Of a DNA stretch of 64,000 nucleotides, positions 35,501 to 45,300 are shown in pieces. The notes below the pieces were generated by a model. That model searched no databases and was not told the origin of the DNA. It worked only from the letters and a program-made list of their open reading frames with translations. Both the position numbers and the translations under genes were made by a program. Location: contig OZ004593.1 of the NCBI GenBank assembly GCA_963924555.1, positions 5,638,480 through 5,702,479 of the forward strand, read 5' to 3'. Numbering within the stretch: the stretch's first letter is position 1; each line of letters starts with the position of its first letter. This stretch comes from Crambe crambe (lineage: Eukaryota > Porifera > Demospongiae > Poecilosclerida > Crambeidae).

Positions 35501-36537
35501 TAACTTGCAACTGAACATGAACTGTCATTCACCACTATAATTCTTTATGAATTATAAGTGGCCACACCTGAAAGGGGGGGGGGCATGTGCCTGAAATGCC
35601 CACTCCTAGATCCACCACTGTTAGTGTATGATGGTAGTTGTGGAACCTTCACCTTCTGAATCATTAGGGTGAGGCTAGCCTCACTGTGACCATATGTCAG
35701 CTGAAATTTGAGGGATGATAAATTGTGCAGACTCACACCATGTGCATGCATGCATGCATTTATGCATAGCTAGCTGCCTTGCTTGACTTCATGTAATCGT
35801 TAGAACATGAGTGCCAGGGTTTACCGGGTTCCAAGGGTGAGGGTCATTTATATTCATAATACCCATGGCACCCATGTCTAACTTAGCTAAGGTGAGTATA
35901 GACTAGGCTAGCTACAGTAAAGTAACTTTACCATGACACTTTAGCAGAGATTATACATTTCCATGGACAACGGGCAATATATGACTCATATTGCCCATCG
36001 TTCATGACGATGAGCATTATATAAACCACACCGCGGCCCTTTGATCTCGCCCACGCACATGGGATATAATTGGCATGTGTTATATTATAGCTGTTGCTAC
36101 AGCTGCCAAGTATGGCATTTCCTATCTTCAATGTGAATTTATGAAGACTGTCACTAGCTCCTAATCATTATAATTATACTGTAGACTCTGTCCCTACTAC
36201 AAGTTCCTCCCTATCTGATGTCTGTCCCTCGACTCCTTCCTGTTCCAGCACTCCAGCCATCTTGTCAGCTGTCATTGCAGTCATTGTCACAGCTCTACTG
36301 GCCACAGTCATCTTTGTGGTGGTGCAAGTTGTCATCTGTAAGTGCCATCCAAAGTTCAGACCTGGAGGGACTGAGACGGGAGCCTCAGCAGGAGGGGAGG
36401 GGCAGGAGTATGAGGAGGTTGATGTTGAAGGTGTAGCTGTGAGGGATGGCAATGATGCTACGTACATGGAGGTTGGAGAGCAAGGAGGTAACACCATTGA
36501 ACTCAAGGAGAATGAAGCATACGACACACTTAGCTAA
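23547..36537 (+). CDS. Receptor-array copy 7: single-pass membrane protein, tail A, two transposons in introns
   Basis: Proposed exons are 23547-23564 (MPTVHE), 25416-25479 (GYMFKSVLFSSIFLLPLISSQ), 32012-32623 (ectodomain and stalk) and 36185-36537 (membrane segment and tail). They total 1047 nt, or 348 residues, with no stop. The ectodomain has a shorter N-terminal loop (NCCTGTMTTC) than its sisters. The tail keeps YEEV and YMEV but ends YDTLS instead of YGTYT because of a small deletion near the stop. Intron 2 holds the 6-kb LTR element and intron 3 the 3-kb hAT-like element, which starts 22 bp after the donor. Whether these long introns are still spliced properly is unknown. Confidence 0.65.
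25834..26091 (-). repeat. 3' LTR (element orientation)
   Basis: 258 bp, TG...CA ends; nearly identical to 31536-31793. A purine-rich stretch (AGGAAGGGGGAGA on the minus strand) lies directly inside it. Confidence 0.93.
26043..26522 (-). pseudogene. RNase H region of the LTR element
   Basis: The 159-residue frame carries the motifs LYTDACSTGIGAAL, TELEAFAIACALKHF and YSDHKPLLYL, typical of gypsy-type RNase H. It is separated from the reverse transcriptase by a stop (TAG at 26583-26585 on the minus strand, at a position where a Trp codon would fit). It extends into the LTR, which is common at the 3' end of such polyproteins. Confidence 0.82.
26092..26104 (-). promoter_or_regulatory. Polypurine tract of the LTR element
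   Basis: AGGAAGGGGGAGA on the minus strand directly abuts the 3' LTR, as expected for the plus-strand primer of an LTR retrotransposon. Confidence 0.75.
26583..27579 (-). pseudogene. Reverse transcriptase of the LTR element, split by a MITE
   Basis: The frame 27579-26719 carries VRLCVDFRALNKVT, LTTLDLTKGYHQI, LPFGLCNAPAYFQRCM and YIDDVIIAT, the usual RT blocks with the YIDD catalytic motif. Frame 26792-26583 continues with GLIGYYRQHIP after the MITE at 26689-26808 and ends at a TAG. It lies downstream of the integrase, in a frame different from it. It would copy element RNA into DNA if intact; the MITE and the stop disable it. Confidence 0.88.
26689..26808. mobile_element. 120-bp hairpin MITE inside the reverse transcriptase
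   Basis: Its ends CACTGTAAAAAC and GTTTTTACAGTG are inverted repeats, and the interior is also largely self-complementary (CCCAATACACACAC/GTGTGTATTGGG). It splits the conserved segment just before GLIGYYRQHIP. It inserted after the LTR element, so it is younger. Confidence 0.8.
27584..28957 (-). CDS. Integrase of the LTR element
   Basis: A 457-residue open frame. An N-terminal HHCC zinc finger (GHACSGHFG and CKACTVC) is followed by the catalytic triad Asp in MDIVGPF, Asp in VHDNGSNF and Glu in GMIERLNG. A C-terminal GPY/F-type module (TWLGPYTVKKK) follows, then an acidic tail. It inserts the cDNA copy in the genome. The frame differs from the upstream Gag-protease frame (change near 29015) and from the downstream reverse transcriptase (change near 27600). 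It may have been part of one polyprotein before small indels. Confidence 0.88.
   Translation of the reverse strand: MRKLQDTDSSLAKMWEAAKDPLQTTFTVKQDILYQVDMDPKNNGSHYRIVVPVSLRQKVLQVGHACSGHFGAKKTKAQIESYFYWPGLAKDVADHCKACTVCAAYNSHKPDIQPLKPISLVHTPWQKLAMDIVGPFTRTSSGYQYILTLVDMATRFPEAIPLKRVDTASTAEALLRVFSAYGTPQTIVHDNGSNFTSQLMQAVLKSLNISQIRVAPYHPQANGMIERLNGTLKKAIKKAGAKESTWDKWLHFVLHAIRITEHSSTGHTPYQLLFGRKPTTPISSLKESLEGVKEDLPLPVTEYLSNLKQLMKDAKQTAEEVEAKAKETAKAYHDTRKKVKASSLEPGQPVLCFEPRKQKGLAATWLGPYTVKKKLGDLTYLIDMGHGKVLKRHRNAIKKYSPDTTDISIIVCAEPDEDAPDKLTLGPTTDDNKNINIPQDIKGTDNFSTTGNCLSNN
29293..31152 (-). CDS. Gag-protease polyprotein of the LTR element
   Basis: This 619-residue frame starts with ATG at 31152, 383 bp inside the 5' LTR. 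The first third is Gln-rich capsid-like sequence. A CCHC zinc knuckle (CFKCGERGHKADAC) is followed by an aspartic protease motif (FMDSGADSSII) and the later GRSIPGLNIDW stretch. It ends with TAA at 29293-29295. The same frame then stays open for another 100 residues (to 28981) toward the integrase, so the TAA is either a readthrough-type boundary or a mutation. Confidence 0.85.
   Translation of the reverse strand: MPKQKISDRDPTAADLDKYISKLELQNQQLTESLSAYSSRATPSVTNKPPSFYTGNYLWNTPTGAHLRGQYRQPDLATAPQPSTSDEEEEYMLQHQAAKDEGVPPPHLVQDPQPTTQPANPGEGTLQLLLQQMQLDRQALVTAITSQNTQKQTMQAIPQCQPMSPKEDIHEYIQCFEKTQNARGNPQQNWAHTLLSLLNRNCKAVAMTLPAVSEFNYKLLKAELLASASHSTKHASKAFWEYQKLSGSTWRETVNTLTKKITLFTPRPTIQEVRSQIVTEKLLQLLPFRAQAFVREREPKTALEAADLASSYFHSHNMDEIHWDTTINKKQPSSPKANFKQNLQSQHQSRHIQSNHHPNQSGHRTFWSHDKNQVPHYVPNNQPGTNPVTKDTNLQPNQQAQQPRNFQTQYKGDLSKVTCFKCGERGHKADACIKINLVSIPCLFGSFTAPPILKPGRIGNKDVQLFMDSGADSSIIARELLPDNYTQCMPINVTGVNSQDQPTLCQTALFPATIDGHDVQMFAAVVDGKNLPHPVIIGRSIPGLNIDWNITINKVATEEKGEAGERASQVVQESAVDPTSSNTHSQEQQSSEEHQASAQQPNCHFQPAPTKSSFTPPVH
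31536..31793 (-). repeat. 5' LTR (element orientation)
   Basis: 258 bp; two substitutions relative to 25834-26091. A primer-binding-site candidate TGGTGGCAGCGG (minus strand, about 31523-31534) follows it directly; the matching tRNA was not assigned. Confidence 0.93.
32646..35620 (-). mobile_element. hAT-like DNA transposon with 5-bp TTAGT duplication
   Basis: It is 2975 bp. The inverted ends match CAGTGGTGGATCCAGGA (left) and CAGTGGTGGATCTAGGA (right, inverted). TTAGT flanks it at 32641-32645 and 35621-35625. Sister copies read ttagtgtatga uninterrupted at this place (for example near 9782), which is the empty site. It lies in intron 3 of copy 7, 22 bp after the donor. A 5-bp duplication is shorter than the usual 8 bp of hAT elements, though hAT groups with 5-bp sites are known. 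Confidence 0.88.
32979..35409 (-). pseudogene. hAT-like transposase (TTF-type/DUF4371-like), frame-broken
   Basis: The first exon (35409 to about 35173) begins MKRQRSILDSFGSVKKSR and is followed by Ser/Thr/Pro repeats of the type GSTPSSS. It ends at a gtaagt donor, and a second exon starts near 35097 after ttgtag. That exon encodes a zinc-finger-like region (YCTRYCKQDWLKEFQ, LYCLSCVLFP). Frames 34759-34367 and 34336-33311 carry the catalytic-region motifs GIQADEVTD and YHCASHQLNLVLA, interrupted by TAA near 34367. Frame shifts near 33480 and 33070 lead into a C-terminal dimerisation-type stretch. At least three lesions make this copy dead. Confidence 0.82.
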
Positions 36538-37035
36538 TTAGCTAATAGCTTATCTTGTGTGTCAATTTTTACAAGTTGGATATTGATAGCAAGCTAGATC
36601 TGTAGCTAACAAGACTATAACAAAGAAGGATTTTTGGAATTAAAATACACAAAAAAACAAAAAAATAAAACAACCAATCAACCATTATTTAAGGGGCCAT
36701 GCAGTCCATTGCCATAATATTATGTTTCAATATTAATAGCTATTGTAACTAACCATTGCCATTTTAGATAAATTAGTATTAGCAGCTATGCACACTCACA
36801 TAGCTACACAATACTTATTATGTTCCGCACGGATGCTGAACTTCTGCCCCGTTACGTAACGGGATGGCCCGTTACGTAACCGGACCACTCCTACTTGCCC
36901 GGTTGTAAAACGCATGCTCTCAACTCGCGCGCCTATACACGTTGTGCATCATTCCTGCAGCTGCATCATCATGGAGGGCCTGCATGCACCCTGAAAACGC
37001 AAAAAGAAAAAGAAGTGCTTTGGTTATAGTAAGAA
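36538..37035 (+). other. Spacer after copy 7
   Basis: No gene is visible. It contains the usual post-tail-A spacer to about 36830 and then an unrelated GC-richer stretch with the palindromic CCCGTTACGTAACGGG. Confidence 0.5.
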
Positions 37036-37041
37036 ATTATT

Positions 37042-37266
37042 ATGAAAGGAATCCTAGCAAATTATATGAAGGGTCCATGGTCAAAAGATAGAAACTTCAG
37101 TTATAGAGTGAAGATTAACAAACTTCAGTTGTTGGATTTGCCTGAAGCTGGTCTCAGAGATATCTTAGTGGTGAGAGTAAAAAAGGCTGGTCTCAGAGAC
37201 ATCTTAGTGGTGAGAGTAAAAAAGGCTGGTCTCAGAGACATCTTAGTGGTGAGAGTAAAAAAGTAA
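37042..37266 (+). other. Small open frame with a triplicated 39-bp unit
   Basis: A 74-residue frame ends in three copies of AGLRDILVVRVKK, encoded by three 39-bp direct repeats (about 37145-37262). The repeat unit is the inverse of a single-copy stretch in the 5' flanks of copies 5, 6 and 8 (for example near 15570-15600). It may be only an expanded spacer; I recognise no protein family. Confidence 0.3.
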
Positions 37267-37870
37267 GGCAAAGTTGCAGTCGGCCTAGATGATGGAATTC
37301 CCCCACCCTCATAATTGACCTTATAAGTATTCTTCTGTAGGTGATAAAGAAGTTCACAAGATGGCTGAAGAAGTTACAGAGTGTAGATTCGATTATGCCA
37401 TGGACATATTGATGCCTGAGGTAAATTAAATATTTTTCAATCATATATACAGGCCTATAGCTAATCCTTTCTTTAATATTGTAGGTCATGGTTCGGGTGA
37501 TGGCAAGAATTGAATATCGAATTAGCAGTAGAAAAATAGCCAGCTATTATTAACTTTATCACTTTAGTGATCATGAACTTGCAGTTTCTTGCTAATTAGC
37601 TATAGCTAGCTACTAGTGCATTCTCCATGTTGGACTGAAGACCTGTCACCCAGCAGGATAGCTGACTAAATAGTAGCTAATAGTCTACTGACCATTGATT
37701 AACAGGATAACTTGTACAACAGTGCAACTGACCCGTTGCATAACATGCAGGGCAGCTGAAGCTGACCCGTTGCACAATAGGGCAGGTGACCCGTTGCATA
37801 ACAGGGCAGCTGACCCGTTGCATAACAGCTAGGGCAGCTGAAGTCACGTTACCAGATGTGATTGAGGTGA
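37136..37870 (-). repeat. Inverted fragment of the array spacer
   Basis: Read on the minus strand it follows the order of about 14700-15600: minisatellite, TAGTCAGCTATCCTGCTGGG, CACCTACAGAAGAATA and the GTCTGAGATCTCC-like block. It is thus an inverted, diverged piece of the 5' flank used by copies 5, 6 and 8. Confidence 0.75.
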
Positions 37871-39119
37871 CATGCAGCTAGCTAAATAACGGAACAGCAG
37901 ACCAGGGTATAGCTAGCTATAGACTGCAGACACTGGACATCAAATTGAGGGGCAAGATTGGTTCAACATATGGTGTTGAGAGTATTCCCATTATATTCAG
38001 AGTTGAACAGACATACTTTATTGCTTCATCCACAGCAGCTTGCTTATCATCTGGCCTCTTCTCCATTATTATCAAGTTTCACCTACCACACCCCTTTTCG
38101 CGCGAAAGTTAATGTGTGGTAAAATGGAAATCTAATCATTGGGTGCGCCTGAATTCCGGTGTTACAGTGATATGTGTTTCCCGGTGGCGCGTGTTCCCCG
38201 AACGCATAACTCTAGGGATATCTGTTCGCCCACGCGAAATCAAACGTCACTCTCAAAACCTGCAGTGATATGTGTTCCCCACGTGCTAATTTTCGTTTGA
38301 TGCTAGTGGCATGGAAGAAGAAAGATAGCTACTTGGGTTATATTGAGAAGCAAGAATATCTTCCTGGTTTTAACAGCAATCAGATAAGGGCAAGCAAGAG
38401 TTATCAGCTGATAGGTGATCAGCTGCACTACATTCTGATGGTCCTACTTTCCAAAGACTTATACTTTGAGGAAGAAATGAAGTAGACAGGGTCTTTATGG
38501 AATGTCATTCGACGGCATAGAGTACTATTTGGTAAAATAAAGGCTTGTTATTATTGGCCAAATTATTACATGAAGAGAAGGTTAGAGTAGCTTTAGTTAT
38601 AGCTACGTAGCTAGTGATAATTCAATCATCATATACACTTGTGCACATGTTGATCTGAAGTTCAGCTGGCCATCATTAGAAGAGCTAGTTAGTAACAGAC
38701 TATTTGCTGACAATTCTGCATGCAGGAGCCTATCATGCAATGTACATTTGGTCTTGCCAGATTTGGTCCATGGGAGCATACTCTGTTCATTCCATGGACA
38801 ATATCTATGTAGCTACTAACTGCCCTCATAATGAAAATACTGCAATCATATATCATATTGGCCATTGCTAACATGCTGAAGTGATTTCGTGCTTGCACTT
38901 CGCCTTGCAGTTTTACCCTCTCTATAGTTGTTACACTAATTATAGACTATAGCTAGTGTCCCCACTAACAAGCTAACCTCTATTGGCTCAAGAGCCTGCA
39001 CATTTTTCATTAGATGCCTTGTATATAAAAGACTGAGACATTCTTGGTCCTCCTATGCACGCATATCTCAGACTTCTATTATTATGTTTCCCCTCAGTTT
39101 AATGTCTGTAGGAAGCTGT

Positions 39120-40340
39120 TATGAGGACCTGTAATATCGACCTCTATTGTCAGTGATATGTGTTTCCCCTCAATTTAATGCAATCTGAATGGACTGTTCA
39201 TGAAATAAACACATATCACTGACTTCTATTGTCAGTGATATGTGTTTCCCCTCAATTTAATGCATACATGAGATAAACTTATGAAGAAAATCAGATTCGA
39301 ACTAACACACAACTGCCTTCAAAGCAATCGCACTACCCTTATGCCACTTCTCCACTCCCCCTCGAAAGTTAACCAGAGGCCCACAATATCACCAGCAGAT
39401 ATCTATCACTCGATCCTTTCGTACGAAAGCTTAGTTCTATTTAAAGTTTCACTGTGACAATCAAATTGTAGATAGAAACCATAAACACATATCACTGACT
39501 TCTATTGTCAGTGATATGTGTTTCCCCTCAATTTAATGCAATCTGAATGGACTTGCATGAGATAAACACAAATCACTGACTTGTATTGTCAGTGATGACT
39601 TCTGTTGTCAGTGATGTGTTTCCCCTCAATTTAATGCAATCTGAATGGATTTGCATGAGATAAACAATTATCACTGACTTTTATTGTCAGTGATATGTGC
39701 TTCCCCTCAGTTTAATGCAATCTGAATGGACTGTGCATGAGATAAACACATATCACTGACTTCTATATTGTCAGTGATATGTATTTCCCCTCATTGACTT
39801 AATTTAATGCAATAATCTGAATGGACTTGCATGAGATAAACACAAATCACCGACTTCTATTGTCAGTGATATGTGTTTCCCCTCAATTTAATGCAATCTG
39901 AATTGACTTGCATGAGATAAACACATATCACCGACTTCTATTGTCAGTGATATGTGTTTCCCCTCAATTTAATGCAATCTGAATGGACTTGCATGAGATA
40001 AACACATATCACCGACTTCTATTGTCAGTGATATGTGTTTCCTCAATTTAATGCAATCTGAATGGACTTGCATGAGATAAACACATATCACCGACTTCTA
40101 TTGTCAGTGATATGTGTTTCCCCTCAATTTAATGCAATCTGAATGGACTTGCATGAGATAAACACATATCACCGACTTCTATTGTCAGTGATATGTGTTT
40201 CCCCTCAATGCAATCTGAATGAACTTGCATGAGATAAACACATATCACCGACTTCTATTGTCAGTGATATGTGTTTCCCCTCAAATTAATGCAATCTGAA
40301 TGGACTGTGCATGAGATAAGCACATATCACTGACTCAGTT
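39120..40340. repeat. Satellite array, period about 81 bp, each unit with a hairpin
   Basis: About a dozen units carry CACATATCAC-GAC and GTCAGTGATATGTG as inverted arms around TTCTATT, followed by TTTCCCCTCAATTTAATGCA and ATCTGAATGGACTTGCATGA. Central units (about 39880-40270) are almost identical; outer ones are diverged and one is interrupted by the tRNA-like sequence at 39283-39353. Confidence 0.88.
39283..39353 (-). tRNA. tRNA-like cloverleaf (anticodon position reads TGA), probably a pseudogene or SINE-type head
   Basis: The minus strand folds by eye into a full cloverleaf of 71 nt. The acceptor is GGAGAAG/TTTCTTC with two G-T pairs, the D stem GCAT/GTGC, the anticodon stem ATTGC/GCAGT with loop TTTGAAG, the variable loop 5 nt, and the T arm GTTAG-TTCGAAT-CTGAT. 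The T-loop matches the B-box consensus. The anticodon TGA would mean Ser, but Ser tRNAs have a long variable arm, so it is not a standard gene. Confidence 0.5.
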
Positions 40341-41709
40341 TACATAATGCACTCTGAACCATGCATGGGATATTAGTATGTATCTAGCTAGCTTACCATG
40401 ATGTGAGAGATTATTATGGCGGAGTATAGTGGAAGGATCTGTCCAGAGTACATACTCTTTTTCCCCGTCAAAGGGAGAGAGGAGGAAGTTTTCATCACAG
40501 TAGCCCAATGACATGGTATATATGCCCAGATTAGATATAGCTATTACCTATAGAGTTATTATTGCTTGTTAATTATTGTTACCACATTAACAGACAGCTG
40601 GGGTGGACACTTACTTGAGGGGTATTCAGAGTGATGCTCAAAATAAGAAAACAATTACCAACCTGTATAGCTATATTGCAAGTTATGTGCTCTGGCCTGA
40701 AGTAGCTGCTATTGGTACAAAGCTAGCTATACGTAGCTATAATGCTTGAAATGATACTTTCTTTTAAATGCAGGCAATGATTCTCCTATAAGCAAAAGAT
40801 TTGGACTCTGCTATAGCTAAAGATGCAAAAGAAATCAAGATTTGCAGCAGTTACTCAAACAGAACACAAAGAATAGCTATAGCTATATATAGTTAAATTA
40901 ATGTATCACTATGACATCACTTTTTTTTGTAAACAATTTGGTGTACAACACCAGGTCAGGACCATGCATCAACTAGCAATCAACTAGCATAGCATGGCCC
41001 TACACAAGAGATAGGGAAAACAGAACAATGGGGAAAAATCAACAACAAAAACGAAAACAATAACAAAAAAAAACAACAACAAAAAAAAAACAATGCACTA
41101 TTTTGAAGATAGGGAGATGATACCATCTGGTACAGTGTCCCACGATTGTACCACACTCACAAAGACTGACACTTTGTGATAGTTTATTAGTTGGCAAAAG
41201 TTGACCTGTTGGAGGTTTGAATTGCTTGCAGAGGAAAATAGCTACCATGGGTGGTATAAGAGAATAGCCAGTCAAAATTCTTCAGCACAGACACAGCTTC
41301 TGACAACTCCTTATGGAGAGAGTATATAGCCCAATCCAACTCCTCACACACAGTGTTGTGCAATCTGGAGCATCCCCTGTGGTCAAGCTACTGCTATAAC
41401 AAGCTCGTTATAACTGAATAGCTTCATATGCTTTGTTATAGCAAACTATTATACAGTGGAACCTCTCTAAAATGGACCAAGCATTTTGTCTGTAGTTTAG
41501 CTATAGCTACAATTAAGGGATTATATCTACTGCATGCCACCCCTGAATTGCAGATTACCTCCACCACACATGTACAAAGACCACACACCATTAGTAGCTA
41601 TCAGATTATGGCATAGCTAATCCCGGCAGGCGAGGGAACAATTTACCCTGGGGAACATCTATCCCTGAGCGCTTTCAAAAAAACGAAATCCAGTGTTATG
41701 CGTTCGGGA
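40341..41709. other. Non-coding interior of the long-TIR element
   Basis: No gene is visible. It contains an A-rich block near 40920-41095 that resembles 54588-54760, suggesting another dispersed repeat. Confidence 0.45.
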
Positions 41710-41887
41710 GAACAGATATCCCTAGAGTTATGCGTTCGGGGAACACGCGCCACTGGGAAACACATATCACTATAACATCGGCGCAGTTCCGTGACCGCTG
41801 CAGCCCGACCACCAGACAGACCCCTTCCTCGCGTGCTGGTGATGCAATACATCCAGTGCTGTGAGCTAGGGGGGCTGGGACAGAGAC

Positions 41888-42174
41888 TAGTCATCACCAC
41901 AGCCCTGCTGGCCACAGATTGCTATATCTGCAAGTGCTATACAAAGTCCAGTCCTGGAGGAACTGGGAAAGAGGAGGGGAGGGGAGGGGAGGGGGAGGAG
42001 GAGGGGGAGGGGGAGAAGGAGGAGGAGGTGTACATGAAGAGATGGGTGGGGATGAGGGAGGTGTGGCTGTGATTATTGGTACGGTAGTAATAAAGCAAAT
42101 GATCCCACGTGTATGGAAATTGGAGATCGAGGAGATACTATTGAACTAAGGGAGAATAAGGCATATGATAAAAT
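41888..42174 (+). pseudogene. Tail-B exon relic upstream of copy 8
   Basis: It lacks the acceptor side, replaced by the adjacent long-TIR element. It retains ITTALLA-type membrane codons, a long GGAGG run that encodes Gly/Glu, a VYMK stretch and a DTIELRENKAYD end homologous to the C-terminus of tail A. Frame breaks occur in the membrane part. Confidence 0.6.
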
Positions 42175-42387
42175 AATATTTTGGACTTCTTTTTTTTTGA
42201 TATCAATTTTGTAGGCTAGCTACGATTCAGTTTCAATAGCTAGCTTGGTAATATTCCAAGAGCTAATAGCTAATTATTATAAAACACGGAAACATTATTT
42301 TGGGGTGTGGCTTATGGTTTATTGCGCAACAGTATCTTTTTGTAAGCCCAAATCCTGACCGTGACGCGCACTGCTAGCTTCTTCAAG

Positions 42388-45300
42388 ATGCCAACAGATT
42401 ATGAGGTATTAAATATAGCTAGCTAATTAGGATGGGCTGACACTCTCTAGCTAGCTAGAAAAGCACTACATTGGGGGTGGGTGAATTAAATCAAATGCCT
42501 TCAATGTATACTAGCATTATCATGGTGCATAATTGTGAGCATTATAATCATGTCACTTAAAGCGAGCCCACTCATGCTTAATGTGTTAGGAACATGCAGT
42601 TAGCTAAATACAGTAGCTGTAGTTGGAGTAGCTGGCATCTCAGTGAGATTTTTAGATTGATTGCTGCCTTAAAATGCTCAGCCTCATGACCAGGCTCTTC
42701 TCCGTGAAGCCTGGGCATGGCCCTCCCCCCAAATCTTTCATATAAACTTTGTGTATATTTTTAATGATTCATATACAGCTTTAAAAATAACCCATTTTAG
42801 GTTATTTGAGTTGCAATTTGCAACTCAAATAACCTAAAAATGAGTTGTTTTTACATGTTTGTTTTTATAGTGTACATAACCCTTTAGCTATTTCTATACT
42901 GAGCTACATATAATTGGGGAGGATCTCTCACTAGGAACAACCATTACTTGAGACTGTGCAAGGACAATTCTTCATTTCTGGGAAGAATTGTTGGAACTCA
43001 AACAAACCCCTCCAGTATTTTAACAAGAATTCCAAATTTTGGTGGGCACAAGAGACCAACTAGAATCATACACAAAGAGTCAGTCACAAAGCCAAAGACA
43101 ACAGACTCAATTGCACACACAATGATTATAGGGATTACTGTAATTGGGGAAATTTTCAGTATAGGCACAACAGAGACTGACTAGAATTGAGTCAGTCACA
43201 AAAACAACCACAAGGCCACAATTACAATAACTGGCCACAAGAATGAATTGCACACACATTGCAATATTCTAACTAGCTATAAATATTTTTAATGACTACA
43301 GTGGAACCTTGGACACACACACATGGGACCCATCCTTTTCTCCTTTGTAAAGAGCCTCTTTTGGAGGTTATTTTGTATAGAGTGTATATATTATTTAGAT
43401 TGTTCTTCGTTGAGAGGTTTTTCCTCTTTCGGATGATTCCATTGTATTCCTATTTGTGGTCAGGGATTTTGGACTGGGAGGGAAACTAGAAACTCTGAAA
43501 AGAGGACCTTTCCAATTCTTGTTGGACCTGGACACATAATTATATTCCTTCTAGTAGATCAACTATACTATATACGCATGCACATGCACCCTTGATCTAT
43601 TATGCTTTAGATTGTTCATTGTTGAGAACTTATTGAAGTTACCACTGTATTCCTATTTGTGGTCAGGGATTTTCCCACAACTATGGGTTGGCTGGCGCCT
43701 GGGAGGAAAACTAGAAACTCGGAAACAGAGGATTTTTCAATCTGTTGTACATGCCACATAAAAATCTTTCTAGTAGTTACTAGTACTACACTACAGCCAA
43801 CACGTTAAAGTTAGTGATCCTTACCAAATTTGGAGCAGATAGGCTAGTGCCCTCCCTAGTAATTTTGCTTCAACCAGACACTTCACAGCAGGGCATTGAG
43901 CTCAATGAGCTCTAGTTTCTTTGTGAAGCACAGACCAATTGAGGGCCACTAAAACTTGCTTTCATGTGCATGTGTATAATAGTAATTAATACGTGCATTT
44001 AAATATTTTAACGGCAGGATTGAATTAACCAATGCCTTGGAGGCGGAGCCAGCAACACTATAAAAAGAAATGTGTAAAAACAACCCATTTGAGTTCTAAT
44101 TTGCAACTCAAATGGGTTGTTTTTACACATTTCTTTTTATAGTGAAGAAAAATGTGCACTCAATCCACCAAGAGATGGTTTCAAGAAAATGTATATAAGT
44201 ATGAAATTGAATAAGCATCCAACAGATTGCTTAATCCCTTGTTGTGCATGTGCAGCAAGGGTAGTGGTACAGTCTGTTGACTACCTTTTCAAGACCAAAC
44301 GAATTATAAATCACACCCCAGGGCCCAATAGAATTTAGTTTGTCATTTTATAGTCTCTTGTTTTCAGTTCACTGTAAAAACAAGAGTGTGTACTTTATAA
44401 CCAAAGGATGTTCCCTGTAAACAGTATAGGTATGCAGTTCATACCTTAATTACTGTTTACAGAGTATTCTTTAGATATACAAAACACACTTTCATTTTGA
44501 AATAGTTATTACTCACTACGTTACACCAAGCAAAAAAAGAAATCTGGTCGCTCTATTCTGCTACTGCAGACAACAAGAAGATGGGAAGATGATGTAGTGT
44601 GATGGATGTGATCAGTGGTTCCATGAAGAATTCCAAATAACATATCTGATATAGAGTGGTCTTAATTGTCCTAGCTAGCTACATAAGTTTTTATTTTATA
44701 GCATGCAGTTATAATACCTTCCTAGGTACAAAAAAAAATAACTTAACAAATTTCAATATATAATAGACTTAGCTATTATTAACCTATGCTTATTATGACT
44801 ATTGGGAGGAGGGTGGGATAATCCATGCATTTTTCCTGCTGAGATTTTTAAAATCGGGTCTACTTTTTTCCCAGACCTGCTGAGATCTTGGCAGTGAAAC
44901 TGGATTGGGTCCACTTTTTTCCCTTGCCAAAAACGGACCTGTCGAGCTCATGGCAGTGAAACTGGACCAGGTCCTTCCTTGCCAAAAGTGTATGGGTCAG
45001 TTGCCCTGTTGTACGATAGTAGTTGTCCTGTTAATCAATGGTCAGCACACTACTATTTAGTCAGCTATCCTGCTGGGTGGCAGGTCTTCAGTCTAACAGA
45101 GAGTCTAACACTAGTAGCTAACTATAGCTAATTAGCAAAAACTGCCACAAGTTCATGATCACTAAAGTAATAATAGTAGCTATTTTTCTACTGCTAATTC
45201 GATAGATATTGACTCAATTCTTGCCATCACCTGAACCATGACCTACAATATAAGCCTGTATGATTGAAAGATATTTAATTTACCTCAGGCATCAATATAC

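Larger units (their letters stand above)
38156..41781. mobile_element. Element with long inverted ends enclosing a satellite block
   Basis: 38156-38227 and 41710-41781 are inverted repeats of about 72 bp. The inner 62 bp match with one mismatch seen, and the outer 10 bp have two. Shared words include GTGGCGCGTGTTCCCCGAAC and TCTAGGGATATCTGTTC. The ends also contain GTGATATGTGTTTCCC, the core of the internal satellite. No transposase is seen; a small frame at 38270-38485 is of unknown nature. No clear target duplication was found, so class is open. Confidence 0.6.

Noticed and set aside
36262-36537. Possible ITAM in tail A
   Set aside because: The two YxxV motifs are separated by about 14 residues and lack the Leu/Ile and 6-8 spacing of an ITAM, so only generic SH2-ligand motifs are claimed.
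38270-38485. 71-residue frame near the left end of the long-TIR element as a transposase
   Set aside because: Too short, no catalytic motif and no matching frame elsewhere in the element.
39120-40340. Regular repeats that look like a CRISPR array
   Set aside because: The units are contiguous with no unique spacers, the genome is eukaryotic, and there are no cas genes.
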